NCBI RefSeq assembly: GCF_000174435.1
Contig: NZ_ACJN02000003.1
Location: forward strand, 698,263-762,262
From: Desulfonatronospira thiodismutans ASO3-1
Lineage (GTDB): Bacteria; Desulfobacterota; Desulfovibrionia; Desulfovibrionales; Desulfonatronovibrionaceae
DNA: 64,000 bases
Reading direction: 5' to 3'
Under the pieces are notes generated by a model. The model was not told the DNA's origin. It did no database searches and was given only the letters and a program-made list of their open reading frames with translations. Each line of letters starts with the position of its first letter. Position 1 is the first letter of the stretch. The position numbers and the translations under genes are program-made. Below, in pieces: positions 26,111 to 33,835 of the stretch.

Positions 26111-26400
26111 TAATTATTCACCACATGTGGGCAAAGAGCAAGGGTCCGGGGGCTTTGCAAGCTGGGCGTAAACTGTCTGAACGACGTAGGAAGAGTTAAT
26201 CAAAACCGTAACACACCGAACTTGGCTTCAAATATGTTATAGGAAACATCCCGGTTATCAAAGCTGTGTGTAGGTTTTGATTTACGCTTCCTTGGAACTC
26301 GCCCTGTTAAACACCGCATAGCGGTCCTGCTTCGCAGGGTTTAACAGGGTGAAGTCTTTACGTCCTGTTTGCAAAGTCTCCGGACCTTGGTGAATAGTTA
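26111..26400 (+). repeat. Interspersed palindromic repeat, copy B (with hairpin module 2)
   Basis: The ends are TAATTATTCACCA (26111) and TGGTGAATAGTTA (ending 26400), near-perfect inverted repeats. The core starts at GGGTCCGGGG (26142) and ends at CTCCGGACC. Module 1 is absent and replaced by GGGCGTAAACTG, as in copy D. Module 2 is a 48-bp hairpin (26302-26349) with arms CCCTGTTAAAC and GTTTAACAGGG. The copy lies between the riboswitch terminator and btuC. Confidence 0.88.
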
Positions 26401-26418
26401 CGTTATCTTTTATATTTT

Positions 26419-27444
26419 ATGCGCATAAGGACATCCATACTCCTCGTTACCCTGGCATTCATGCTTCTGGGCATGATCATCGCCTCGGTAAGCATGGGCT
26501 ACGTCCAGGTACCTCTGTCCACCACTTTCCAGATGCTCTTTTACAAGATCACCGGGCAGCAGGAGCTTTTGCTCCAGGCAGACCCGCTGGTTTACACCGT
26601 GATTTTCGAGGTCAGGCTGCCCAGAGTACTCACCGCAGCCATTGTTGGCGCGGGCCTGGCCCTGGCCGGAGTCATATTCCAGGGTCTTCTGCTGAACCCC
26701 CTGGCCGACCCGTATACTTTGGGGGTATCATCCGGAGCGGCTTTCGGGGCCTCCCTGGTGCTGCTTTTCAACCTGCAGTTCCTTGGGCTTTACACCCTGC
26801 CCCTGTTCGCCTTTATCGCCGGATGCCTGACCCTTCTCTTTGTGGTCTACCTTTCGGCCACGGCCGGTGGATTGTCTTCCAACAATCTTATTTTGTCCGG
26901 AGTGATAGTCAGCGCCATTCTTTCCGCCGGCATAAGCCTGTTCAAGTACCTGGCCCAGGAAAGGGTCTCGGTGATAATATTCTGGCTCATGGGCAGCTTT
27001 GCCTCCAGCACCTGGCCGGAGCTTATCCTGACTTCGTCCATGGTGTTTCTGGGATTCATGGTCTTCATGTTTTATTCCAGGGATATAAATCTCATCTGCC
27101 TGGGCAGCCGGGCCGCGGCGTCTCTCGGCGTGGACACCACTAAGCTCAGGATTATCCTCCTGATAACCGCTTCCCTGGTGGCTGCGGTCTGCGTATCCAT
27201 CTCCGGGATAATCGGATTTGTAGGCCTACTGGTACCGCACATGATGCGCTCTCTAACCGGACCTGAGCACAGAAGCCTTTTGCCGGTGAGCCTTTTGTGC
27301 GGGGCGGTGCTTCTTCTGGCCGCGGACACTTTGACCAGGACCATGCTTCCGGCGGAAGTGCCCATTGGGGTGCTTACAGCCCTCATTGGCGGGCCTTTTT
27401 TCTGCTATATCTTCCGCAAACGCCAGATGCAGTTCAGGGTGTAG
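26419..27444 (+). CDS. btuC: FecCD-type ABC transporter permease, probably cobalamin/cobamide import
   Basis: 341 residues, about ten hydrophobic segments, with the family signatures LPRVLTAAIVGAGLALAGVIFQ, NPLADPYTLGVSSGAAFGA and GIIGFVGLLVPHMMR. It forms the inner-membrane channel of a B12 or siderophore importer. Placement directly behind a cobalamin riboswitch and with btuD and cob genes makes cobamide the likely substrate. No Shine-Dalgarno sequence is seen before the ATG: the preceding 18 bases are T-rich and the repeat copy B ends there. Confidence 0.88.
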   Translation: MRIRTSILLVTLAFMLLGMIIASVSMGYVQVPLSTTFQMLFYKITGQQELLLQADPLVYTVIFEVRLPRVLTAAIVGAGLALAGVIFQGLLLNPLADPYTLGVSSGAAFGASLVLLFNLQFLGLYTLPLFAFIAGCLTLLFVVYLSATAGGLSSNNLILSGVIVSAILSAGISLFKYLAQERVSVIIFWLMGSFASSTWPELILTSSMVFLGFMVFMFYSRDINLICLGSRAAASLGVDTTKLRIILLITASLVAAVCVSISGIIGFVGLLVPHMMRSLTGPEHRSLLPVSLLCGAVLLLAADTLTRTMLPAEVPIGVLTALIGGPFFCYIFRKRQMQFRV

Positions 27445-27447
27445 AGT

Positions 27448-28221
27448 ATGGCCTTTTCCATGAAAGATGTACATTTCGCCCTGGGAGAAACCAGCATCCT
27501 GGAAGATATAAACATTGACCTGCCTCCGGGCAGAATATACGGCATCCTGGGTCCCAACGGCAGTGGCAAGTCCACCTGGCTGGACCTGCTCATCCGGCAC
27601 AGGGTGCCGCAGCAGGGCATGGTAGAGTATAACGGCCACCCCCTGGGATCATACTCCAGGAAACAGATCTCCAAGGAAATGGCCTTAGTTCCCCAGGACT
27701 ACCGCCTGAACTTTCCCTTCCAGGTCCTGGAGGTGCTGCTCATGGGCAGATATCCTTTTCTGCCGCGTTTTGCATCTCCTGGCAGCCGGGACCTGGATAT
27801 CGTCCGGGAGGTTATGCAGAAGACCGGCCTGGAAAAATTTCAGGACAGGATGGTTACTGAGCTGAGCGGTGGTGAGCGCCAGCGGGTGGTTTTCGCCAGG
27901 GCCCTGGTTCAGGATACGCCGGTGCTCATTCTGGATGAAGCCACGGCCAGCTTAGATATCAAGCACGGCCTGCACCTTCTGTCCTTAGTGCGGCAAAAAA
28001 ACCAGCAGGCCCGGACCACGGTCTTTTCCGTATTTCAGGACATCAACCTGGCTGCAGCCTTCTGCAGCCATATTATCTTTTTCAAGCAGGGACGAATCCT
28101 GCTGCACGGCCCGACTACAGAAGTGCTCACCCCGCAAAACCTGGAGCGCGTCTTTGACGTCCGGGCCAAGGTCTATTTCGACGATTATGCACAGTCCACC
28201 CAGGTGGTGTTCAAGGTTTAA
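27448..28221 (+). CDS. btuD: ABC transporter ATP-binding protein of the cobamide importer
   Basis: 257 residues. Walker A GPNGSGKST (35-43), signature LSGGERQRVVFARAL, Walker B PVLILDEATASLD, and a switch histidine region in VFSVFQDINLAAAFCSHI. It energises the BtuC channel and lies 3 bases after btuC. FecE/BtuD-type proteins for haem or iron siderophores look alike; assignment to B12 is from the riboswitch and neighbours. Confidence 0.88.
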   Translation: MAFSMKDVHFALGETSILEDINIDLPPGRIYGILGPNGSGKSTWLDLLIRHRVPQQGMVEYNGHPLGSYSRKQISKEMALVPQDYRLNFPFQVLEVLLMGRYPFLPRFASPGSRDLDIVREVMQKTGLEKFQDRMVTELSGGERQRVVFARALVQDTPVLILDEATASLDIKHGLHLLSLVRQKNQQARTTVFSVFQDINLAAAFCSHIIFFKQGRILLHGPTTEVLTPQNLERVFDVRAKVYFDDYAQSTQVVFKV

Positions 28222-28241
28222 CATCTCTGTGCGCGCATCTT

Positions 28242-28299
28242 AGTTATCTGTTAATTGTTATCTGTTATCTGTTAATTGTTAATTGTTAATTGTTAATTG
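28242..28299. repeat. AT-rich degenerate tandem repeat (GTTAATT / GTTATCT units)
   Basis: About eight 7-9-base units alternate between GTTATCT and GTTAATT. It lies just after btuD and before the first 115-bp inverted-repeat element. Confidence 0.85.
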
Positions 28300-28305
28300 G
28301 GGTAA

Positions 28306-28420
28306 GGCAACTCCCGGAAAATAGAATTATTAACCTGGGTGGGCGGCGACCTTTTAATTTCCCGCATGTTGCCCAGAACTCCCCACCCTGAAACTGTTAC
28401 GTTATTTTCAGGTAGTTGCC
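28306..28420. repeat. 115-bp inverted-repeat element, copy 1
   Basis: The ends GGCAACTCCCGGAAAATA and, inverted, GGCAACTACCTGAAAATAA are related terminal inverted repeats. The interior (ACCTGGGTGGGCGGCGACC ... CCCCACCCTGAAACT) has no open frame. It differs from copy 2 at five of 115 positions. It could be a non-autonomous mobile element or a structured RNA repeat. Confidence 0.85.
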
Positions 28421-28615
28421 ATAATCAAGCTCCAGTAGGAGTATTTATACAGATGCATGCGACAGAGTGTTGCCACGCCTCGATCTGCTCCCCTCCTTGG
28501 CTAAGGAGGGGTTGGGGGTGGTTCGATATTTAGCTCCCTTCCTTAACCGGCTTCTTTTCAGGCTAAGCAGGGGAGCTACACCGTGCCCTGGATTTATTTG
28601 TGTGGTGGAAGCTTA
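28421..28615. other. Spacer between the two 115-bp elements
   Basis: There is no open frame with a start signal. It holds a perfect hairpin CCCCTCCTT / AAGGAGGGG (28490-28511) followed by GTTGGGGGTGG, a motif common in bacterial intergenic repeats, and a second GC stretch AGGGGAGCTACACC. It may be part of a composite repeat with the flanking elements. Confidence 0.4.
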
Positions 28616-28730
28616 GGCAACTCCCGGAAAATAGAATTATAAACCTGGGTGGGCGGCGACCTCTTAATTTTCCGCATGATGCCCAGAACTCCCCACCCTG
28701 AAACTATTACGTTATTTTCAGGTAGTTGCC
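28616..28730. repeat. 115-bp inverted-repeat element, copy 2
   Basis: It is in the same orientation as copy 1 with five substitutions. Its terminal inverted repeats extend outward as CTTAGGCAACT and AGTTGCCTAAG, so the flanks include a TA on each side, compatible with a TA target duplication. From 28731 to the next gene at 28926 only AT-rich leader is seen. Confidence 0.85.
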
Positions 28731-28925
28731 TAAGGTAGTTAATTCAAGCTGTTGTTCTTCAACCATAAACAATAACGGACAGTCAAAAGTTCTAGCGCAA
28801 CACGCTGGAATAGTTATAGTTTTTTAATCCCAGCTGTCTAATTACATTTAAAACATAACCACCTGAAATCAAAAGCTTTTTTCTTTAACTATTAACTGAT
28901 AATTTTTATCTCTCAAATACTAAAC

Positions 28926-29927
28926 ATGAAGATTAAAACCACCTTTACCATATTCTGCGTTTTTCTGGCCCTAATCTACTCTGGTTGCCAGGCCCTGGCC
29001 TCGGAAATGAAAATCCTGGATCAGCAAACCATCCAGGATCAGGGGGGCAGAACCATCCAGGTGGATGAGCCCTTTGAGCGCATCATCTCCCTTTATGGGG
29101 CTCATACGGAAAACCTTTTTTCTCTGGGCCTGAACCAGGAAGTTATCGGAGTGGGCATGAACGAGTGTTACCCTCCCCAGGCCCTGGAAAGACCGTCTTT
29201 TTCCTACCAGGAAGGCCCGGAAAAAATCCTGGCCCACAGGCCGGACCTGGTGCTGGTGAGACCCATGATTGACTGGGCCTATCCCCGGCTCATGGATACC
29301 CTGGAGCGCTCCGGAATTACCATAGTTTCCCTGCAGCCCGGCAGCAAAGATGAAATGTTCAAGTACTGGAAGATACTTGGCATTCTTACCGGAAAAGAGG
29401 AGCAGGCCCTGCAGATGCAGGAGAACTTCAAGGCCGGACTGGAATACGCCCGGAGCCTGACCGCTCATGTGGAGGATAAAAAAGGCGTGTTCTTTGAATC
29501 CATACATGAACAACTCAAGACCTTCTCCCCGGATTCCATGCCCATGCTTGTACTGGAAGCAGCAGGAGGCGAAAACGCTGCATTAGATGCACGTCAGGTG
29601 CGCGGCACCAACATTGCCGATTTCGGGCAGGAAAAACTTTTGTCCAGGGCGGATAAAGTCCAGGTTTATCTTTCCCAGCAGGGCCCCATGAACCAGGCCA
29701 GCCCTGAAAACATTAAAAAACGCCCCGGTTTGCACCTGCTTAAGGCAGTACAGCAGAACCGGGTTTACGCTATTGACGAAGTCCTGGTCTCCAGGCCCAC
29801 CATGCGCCTTCTGCAGGGGATATACGTGGTGGGGGAACACCTTTACCCGGATATATTCCACGAAGACACCCGGGAAAAACTCGACAACTACCGCAAAATG
29901 CAAGGCAGTGAATCTGAAGACTCCTGA
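28926..29927 (+). CDS. btuF: Periplasmic substrate-binding protein of the cobamide ABC importer
   Basis: 333 residues. A Sec signal peptide spans residues 1 to about 25 (cleavage likely after ALA; the SGC at 19-21 is a poor lipobox). The mature part is a FecB/BtuF-type type III binding protein (RIISLYGAHTENLFSLGL, VIGVGM, PDLVLVRPMIDWAYPRLMDTLERSGI). It captures the ligand in the periplasm for BtuCD. It is separated from btuD by 700 bases of repeats, but the three form one importer. A cobinamide, cobamide or siderophore ligand cannot be told apart from sequence. Confidence 0.85.
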   Translation: MKIKTTFTIFCVFLALIYSGCQALASEMKILDQQTIQDQGGRTIQVDEPFERIISLYGAHTENLFSLGLNQEVIGVGMNECYPPQALERPSFSYQEGPEKILAHRPDLVLVRPMIDWAYPRLMDTLERSGITIVSLQPGSKDEMFKYWKILGILTGKEEQALQMQENFKAGLEYARSLTAHVEDKKGVFFESIHEQLKTFSPDSMPMLVLEAAGGENAALDARQVRGTNIADFGQEKLLSRADKVQVYLSQQGPMNQASPENIKKRPGLHLLKAVQQNRVYAIDEVLVSRPTMRLLQGIYVVGEHLYPDIFHEDTREKLDNYRKMQGSESEDS

Positions 29928-29952
29928 TAGCTTGACTCCCAAAGGAAAACCA

Positions 29953-30675
29953 ATGAACAACAGACAAGGAAAACTCTACGGCATAGGAGTGGGGCCGGGC
30001 GACCCGGAACTGATACCCCTCAAGTCAATCAACATTCTCAAAAAAGTAGACGTGGTCTTCTGCGCCTCTTCCAGCAAAAACAACCACAGCCTGGCCGTAA
30101 ACATCGCCAGGGAATATCTTCCAAAGGATACCCTGATTCACAGGCTGCCCTTTCCCATGACCATGGACAAGGAAGTGGCCTCTAAGGCCTGGTCTGAGCA
30201 CGTTGACACCATCCTGGCTGAGCTGAACCAGGGCAAGGACGCTGCCTTTCTCACCCTGGGAGATCCCCTGACCTATTCCACTTTCGGCTACCTCATGCAG
30301 TGCCTGCAATCCAACGCCCCGGAAATCCGCATCGAAACCGTCCCCGGCATCACATCCTTTCAGGCTGCAGCAGCCGCCACCAACACCACCCTGGTGGAGG
30401 GCGAGGAAAGCCTGCTCCTGCTTTCAGGGGTCCAGGGCGGAGACAAGCTCCGGGAGATGTCCTCCAGGGTGGACAACGTGGTCTTTCTCAAGGCCTACAA
30501 AAATATTACGGATATCTGCGAGGCCTTGGATGAAAGCGGGCGGATGAAGACGGCGGTGGGCGTGGTTCGCTGTGGCTTCCCGGACCAGGAAGTATTTCAG
30601 GATGTAAAAGAGCTCTGCAGCCAGGAACCTAAGTACTGGACCCTGATTATATCCAAGCCGGGGCAGGAAGAATGA
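29953..30675 (+). CDS. cobI: Precorrin-2/cobalt-factor II C20-methyltransferase
   Basis: 240 residues from the ATG at 29953, preceded by AAAGGAAA; a longer frame to 29773 overlaps btuF and is rejected. LYGIGVGPGDPELIPLKSINIL is the CobI/CbiL N-terminus, with LTLGDPLTYSTFGYL and VPGITSFQAAAAATNTTLVEG. It methylates C20 of the corrin ring with SAM. The oxygen-independent route (CbiL name) is likely in this anaerobe. Its stop codon overlaps the cobS start (ATGA). Confidence 0.92.
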   Translation: MNNRQGKLYGIGVGPGDPELIPLKSINILKKVDVVFCASSSKNNHSLAVNIAREYLPKDTLIHRLPFPMTMDKEVASKAWSEHVDTILAELNQGKDAAFLTLGDPLTYSTFGYLMQCLQSNAPEIRIETVPGITSFQAAAAATNTTLVEGEESLLLLSGVQGGDKLREMSSRVDNVVFLKAYKNITDICEALDESGRMKTAVGVVRCGFPDQEVFQDVKELCSQEPKYWTLIISKPGQEE

Positions 30676-31415
30676 GGTTTTTGCAGCCGTTTCTGGCCGC
30701 GCTGCAGTTTTTGACCATAATACCTGTCGGCGGCCAGATACCGCAGACGGCCCTAGGGAGGGCCATGCCCTGGTTTCCTGTGGCCGGACTGGTCATCGGT
30801 GTGGGTGCCGGGCTGGCATACACTCTGACCCTGCTCCTGGGACTGCCGCCCATGGCCGCCTCATTAGTGGGGGTTTTGGTTTTGTCCGGCCTGAGCGGTT
30901 TTCTGCACCTGGACGGAGTGGCTGATACAGCTGACGGTTTTTTCAGTGCCAGGTCCAGGGAGAAAATCCTGGACATCATGCGCGACAGCCATGTGGGGAC
31001 CATGGGCGTTGTAGGCCTTTTTGCTGTTCTGGGTCTAAAGTGGGCCGCTCTGACCTCCATGCCCCCGGTGGCCGCCTGGAAGGCCCTGGTCCTGGCCCCG
31101 GTACTGGGACGCGCGGCCCAGGTGTGCAGTATGGCTCTGCTGCCCTACGCCCGCTCCACCGGCGGACTGGCTTCCATCTTTATAAACAGTCGCCGCAGGT
31201 CCGACATATACTGGACCCTTGGTATTGCAGGCATCGCATCCCTGCTGGCAGGAGGTGCCGGCGTGGCCGCCCTGATCCTGGGTGCTGTGGCAGCATATCT
31301 TTTCAGCCTGTGGTGTTTGAAAAAAATAGGCGGCATCACCGGAGATACAGTGGGAGCAGCCACAGAGGTTGTGGAAACAGCCGCTCTGTGCGCCATCTGC
31401 GCCATAGTGGTTTGA
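30672..31415 (+). CDS. cobS: Adenosylcobinamide-GDP ribazoletransferase (cobalamin synthase)
   Basis: 247 residues, polytopic membrane protein. LQFLTIIPVGG, FLHLDGVADTADGFFS, SREKILDIMRDSHVGTMGV and GGITGDTVGAATEVVE are the family signatures, including the acidic metal-binding DGVADTADG. It joins alpha-ribazole (phosphate) to adenosylcobinamide-GDP in the inner membrane, the last step of nucleotide-loop assembly. It overlaps cobI by four bases. Confidence 0.95.
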   Translation: MRFLQPFLAALQFLTIIPVGGQIPQTALGRAMPWFPVAGLVIGVGAGLAYTLTLLLGLPPMAASLVGVLVLSGLSGFLHLDGVADTADGFFSARSREKILDIMRDSHVGTMGVVGLFAVLGLKWAALTSMPPVAAWKALVLAPVLGRAAQVCSMALLPYARSTGGLASIFINSRRRSDIYWTLGIAGIASLLAGGAGVAALILGAVAAYLFSLWCLKKIGGITGDTVGAATEVVETAALCAICAIVV

Positions 31416-31452
31416 TAATCCTGCGTATATCCGGAACATAAGGAGTTACTCA

Positions 31453-32229
31453 TTGACTTTAAAATCCAATTCCACATGGCGGCTGGGGACTACATCCTAC
31501 ATCATCCCGGACCACATCCTGCCCAACCTGTATTATCTTCAGGACAAGGTGGATGATGTGGAACTGATACTTTTTGAGTCCGGAGAACAGTCCAGCATCC
31601 CGGATGCATCCCAGGTACGCCTGATGCAGTCTCTGGCTAAGGACTCCGGCCTGAGCTACACCGTGCACCTGCCCCTGGACCTGTATCCCGGAGCCCGGGA
31701 TGAAGCCTTACGCCGCACCTGTACAGAAACCTGGAAACGCATTGTCGGGCTCATGCAGCCAGTGGACCCAGTGGGCTGGGTGGTGCACCTGAACGATCCT
31801 CCCCGGGACGAAGACTTCCTGCCCGCCTGGCAGGAGCAGTGCCGCAAAAGTCTGGAAGAACTTTCCCGGGAAGTTGAACCCGGGCTGTTATGCATTGAAA
31901 ACTTAGATTACGACCATGAACTCATCTGGCCCTGGGTGCTGGAGATGGGCTTTTCCCTGTGCATGGACCTGGGCCACCTCCAGGTCCGGGGAGAAGACCT
32001 GCCGGCATGCCTGGACAGATGGCTGGACCATGTCCGGATAATTCACCTGCATGCCCTCAACAGTGAGGGCCGGGACCACACAGGGCTGCAGCACATGGAC
32101 AGAGACCTGCTGGCCTGGCTTTTATCGAGCTTTGACAGCAAGACACGGCCCTTGGTGGTCACCCTGGAAATCTTCTCCAGCAAACATTTTCAGGGCTCTC
32201 TAAAGGCCATACAGGAGGCCAGGCAGTGA
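31453..32229 (+). CDS. cbiR: Cobamide-remodelling phosphodiesterase CbiR-like (AP-endonuclease-fold TIM barrel)
   Basis: 258 residues. The start is a TTG at 31453 with AAGGAG 7 bases upstream. Metal-binding residues of an AP-endonuclease/xylose-isomerase TIM barrel are visible: YTVHLPLDL (H), GWVVHLNDP (H), LLCIENLDYDHE (E), LCMDLGHL (D, H), RIIHLHAL (H) and VTLEIFS (E). CbiR hydrolyses the phosphodiester of cobamides so that the lower ligand can be replaced. Position between cobS and cobU strongly supports a cobamide role. It overlaps cobU by 4 bases. Confidence 0.78.
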   Translation: MTLKSNSTWRLGTTSYIIPDHILPNLYYLQDKVDDVELILFESGEQSSIPDASQVRLMQSLAKDSGLSYTVHLPLDLYPGARDEALRRTCTETWKRIVGLMQPVDPVGWVVHLNDPPRDEDFLPAWQEQCRKSLEELSREVEPGLLCIENLDYDHELIWPWVLEMGFSLCMDLGHLQVRGEDLPACLDRWLDHVRIIHLHALNSEGRDHTGLQHMDRDLLAWLLSSFDSKTRPLVVTLEIFSSKHFQGSLKAIQEARQ

Positions 32230-32741
32230 ACCGGGTGACGTATATCTGCGGCGGATGCAGAAGCGGCAAAAGCTCCTTTGCCCTGCAGCTGATGCAGACC
32301 TTTGAGCGAAAAGCGTTTATAGCCACGGCCGAGGCCCTGGATGAAGAAATGCACCAGAGAATCCAGAGACACCAGCAGGAACGCGGACAGTCCTTTTTTA
32401 CTGTTGAAGAACCCCTGGACCCGGCACAAGCCCTGTCCAGACTCCCCGGGGACACCCAGGCCGCAGTCCTGGACTGCCTCACCGTATGGCTGGGCAATCT
32501 CATGCACCAGGAGCTTGTGCAGGAAGACACCTGCCCGCAACTGGAAAATTTCTTTGCCCTGCTTGCAGCCCCGCCCTGCCATGTATTCGTGGTCAGTAAC
32601 GAACTGGGCATGGGCCTGGTCCCCGGTGACTCACTTTCGCGCAGGTACCGGGACATGATGGGCCGCATCAACCAGCGGACCGCATCCCTGGCCCATGAGG
32701 CCTATTTTGTAGTCAGCGGGATGCCTCTCAGATTGAAATAA
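32226..32741 (+). CDS. cobU: Adenosylcobinamide kinase / adenosylcobinamide-phosphate guanylyltransferase
   Basis: 171 residues starting with GTG at 32226 within the cbiR stop (GTGA). P-loop GGCRSGKSS (9-17); the guanylylation histidine region is HQRIQRHQQERG; DCLTVWLGNL and VSNELGMGLVPGDSLSRRYRD follow. It phosphorylates adenosylcobinamide, then transfers GMP to give adenosylcobinamide-GDP, the CobS substrate. Confidence 0.95.
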   Translation: MNRVTYICGGCRSGKSSFALQLMQTFERKAFIATAEALDEEMHQRIQRHQQERGQSFFTVEEPLDPAQALSRLPGDTQAAVLDCLTVWLGNLMHQELVQEDTCPQLENFFALLAAPPCHVFVVSNELGMGLVPGDSLSRRYRDMMGRINQRTASLAHEAYFVVSGMPLRLK

Positions 32742-32767
32742 CCACCTGCAAACCAAAGGAACAGCCA

Positions 32768-33832
32768 ATGACTCTACTGGAGCAATCCATCCAGCACATA
32801 ACCCAGCCGGACCAGGAAATAAAATCAGCTGCCCTGAAGCGTCTGGCGAACCAGGCCAGGCCGCGGGGAAGTCTGGGCCGGCTGGAACCGGCAGCGGCCC
32901 GTCTGGCCTCCATCTGCGGCCGGCTGGATGTAAAGCTTGACCGGAAAACAATAGTCACCTGTGCCGGTGATCACGGGGTGGTTGAAGAAGGGGTCAGCCT
33001 CTTTCCAAGCGAAGTCACGGCCCAGATGGTCTACAATTTCGTCCAGGGCGGGGCATCCATAAATGTCCTGGCTGCCCACGCCGGGGCCAGGGTCAGGGTG
33101 GCCGACCTGGGAGTAAGCCACGATTTTGATCCAGGACTTGATATCCTGCACAAAAAAATCCGCAAAGGCACTGCCAACATGGCCACAGGCCCGGCCATGA
33201 CCCGGGAGGAGGCAGCTGCATCCGTCGAGGCCGGTATTGGCATTGCAAACCAACTGGCTGATAGCCCGGGCCTGGATCTTCTGGGCACCGGGGACATGGG
33301 CATAGGCAATACCACTGCCTCTTCCGCCATTATAGCGGTTTATTCCGGGCTGCCCCTCAAAGAACTGGTAGGACCGGGCACGGGACTGGACGAGCAGGGG
33401 CTTGACCTCAAGGCCAGGGTCATAAAAAGGGCTCTGGATCTTAACCGCCCGGACCCTGCCGACCCCATGGGTGTTCTGGCCAGGGTAGGCGGACTGGAGA
33501 TCGGGGGACTGGCCGGACTGGTCATAGGCGCGGCAGCAAGACAGATTCCGGTGGTCTGCGACGGACTCATCTCCACCGCCGGGGCCCTGATAGCCTGCGA
33601 ACTATGCCCTGCAGCCGGGCAGTATATCTTTGCCGGGCACCGCTCCCGAGAAACAGGACACGAGTACATGCTCAGGCACTTAGGCCTGACCCCCCTGCTG
33701 GATCTGGAGATGCGCCTGGGCGAAGGCACAGGTGCAGCCCTGGCCATGCACATCCTGGATGCCTGTACCAGAATCCTGGCGGATATTAAAACCTTTGAAG
33801 AAGTAGGCATTGAAAATGCCCATGAAGGCTAA
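32768..33832 (+). CDS. cobT: Nicotinate-nucleotide:dimethylbenzimidazole phosphoribosyltransferase
   Basis: 354 residues. LANQARPRGSLGRLE near residue 28, CAGDHGVVEEGVS, VQGGASINVLA, LLGTGDMGIGNTTASSA and AGHRSRETGHEYML are the diagnostic segments; the catalytic glutamate lies near the C-terminus. It activates the lower-ligand base by transfer of ribose phosphate from nicotinate mononucleotide. The downstream fused gene starts 3 bases later. Confidence 0.95.
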   Translation: MTLLEQSIQHITQPDQEIKSAALKRLANQARPRGSLGRLEPAAARLASICGRLDVKLDRKTIVTCAGDHGVVEEGVSLFPSEVTAQMVYNFVQGGASINVLAAHAGARVRVADLGVSHDFDPGLDILHKKIRKGTANMATGPAMTREEAAASVEAGIGIANQLADSPGLDLLGTGDMGIGNTTASSAIIAVYSGLPLKELVGPGTGLDEQGLDLKARVIKRALDLNRPDPADPMGVLARVGGLEIGGLAGLVIGAAARQIPVVCDGLISTAGALIACELCPAAGQYIFAGHRSRETGHEYMLRHLGLTPLLDLEMRLGEGTGAALAMHILDACTRILADIKTFEEVGIENAHEG

Positions 33833-33835
33833 GAC

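Noticed and set aside
29773-29952. N-terminal extension of cobI
   Set aside because: It overlaps btuF by 155 bases and precedes the canonical LYGIGVGPGDP start; the ATG at 29953 has a good ribosome-binding site.
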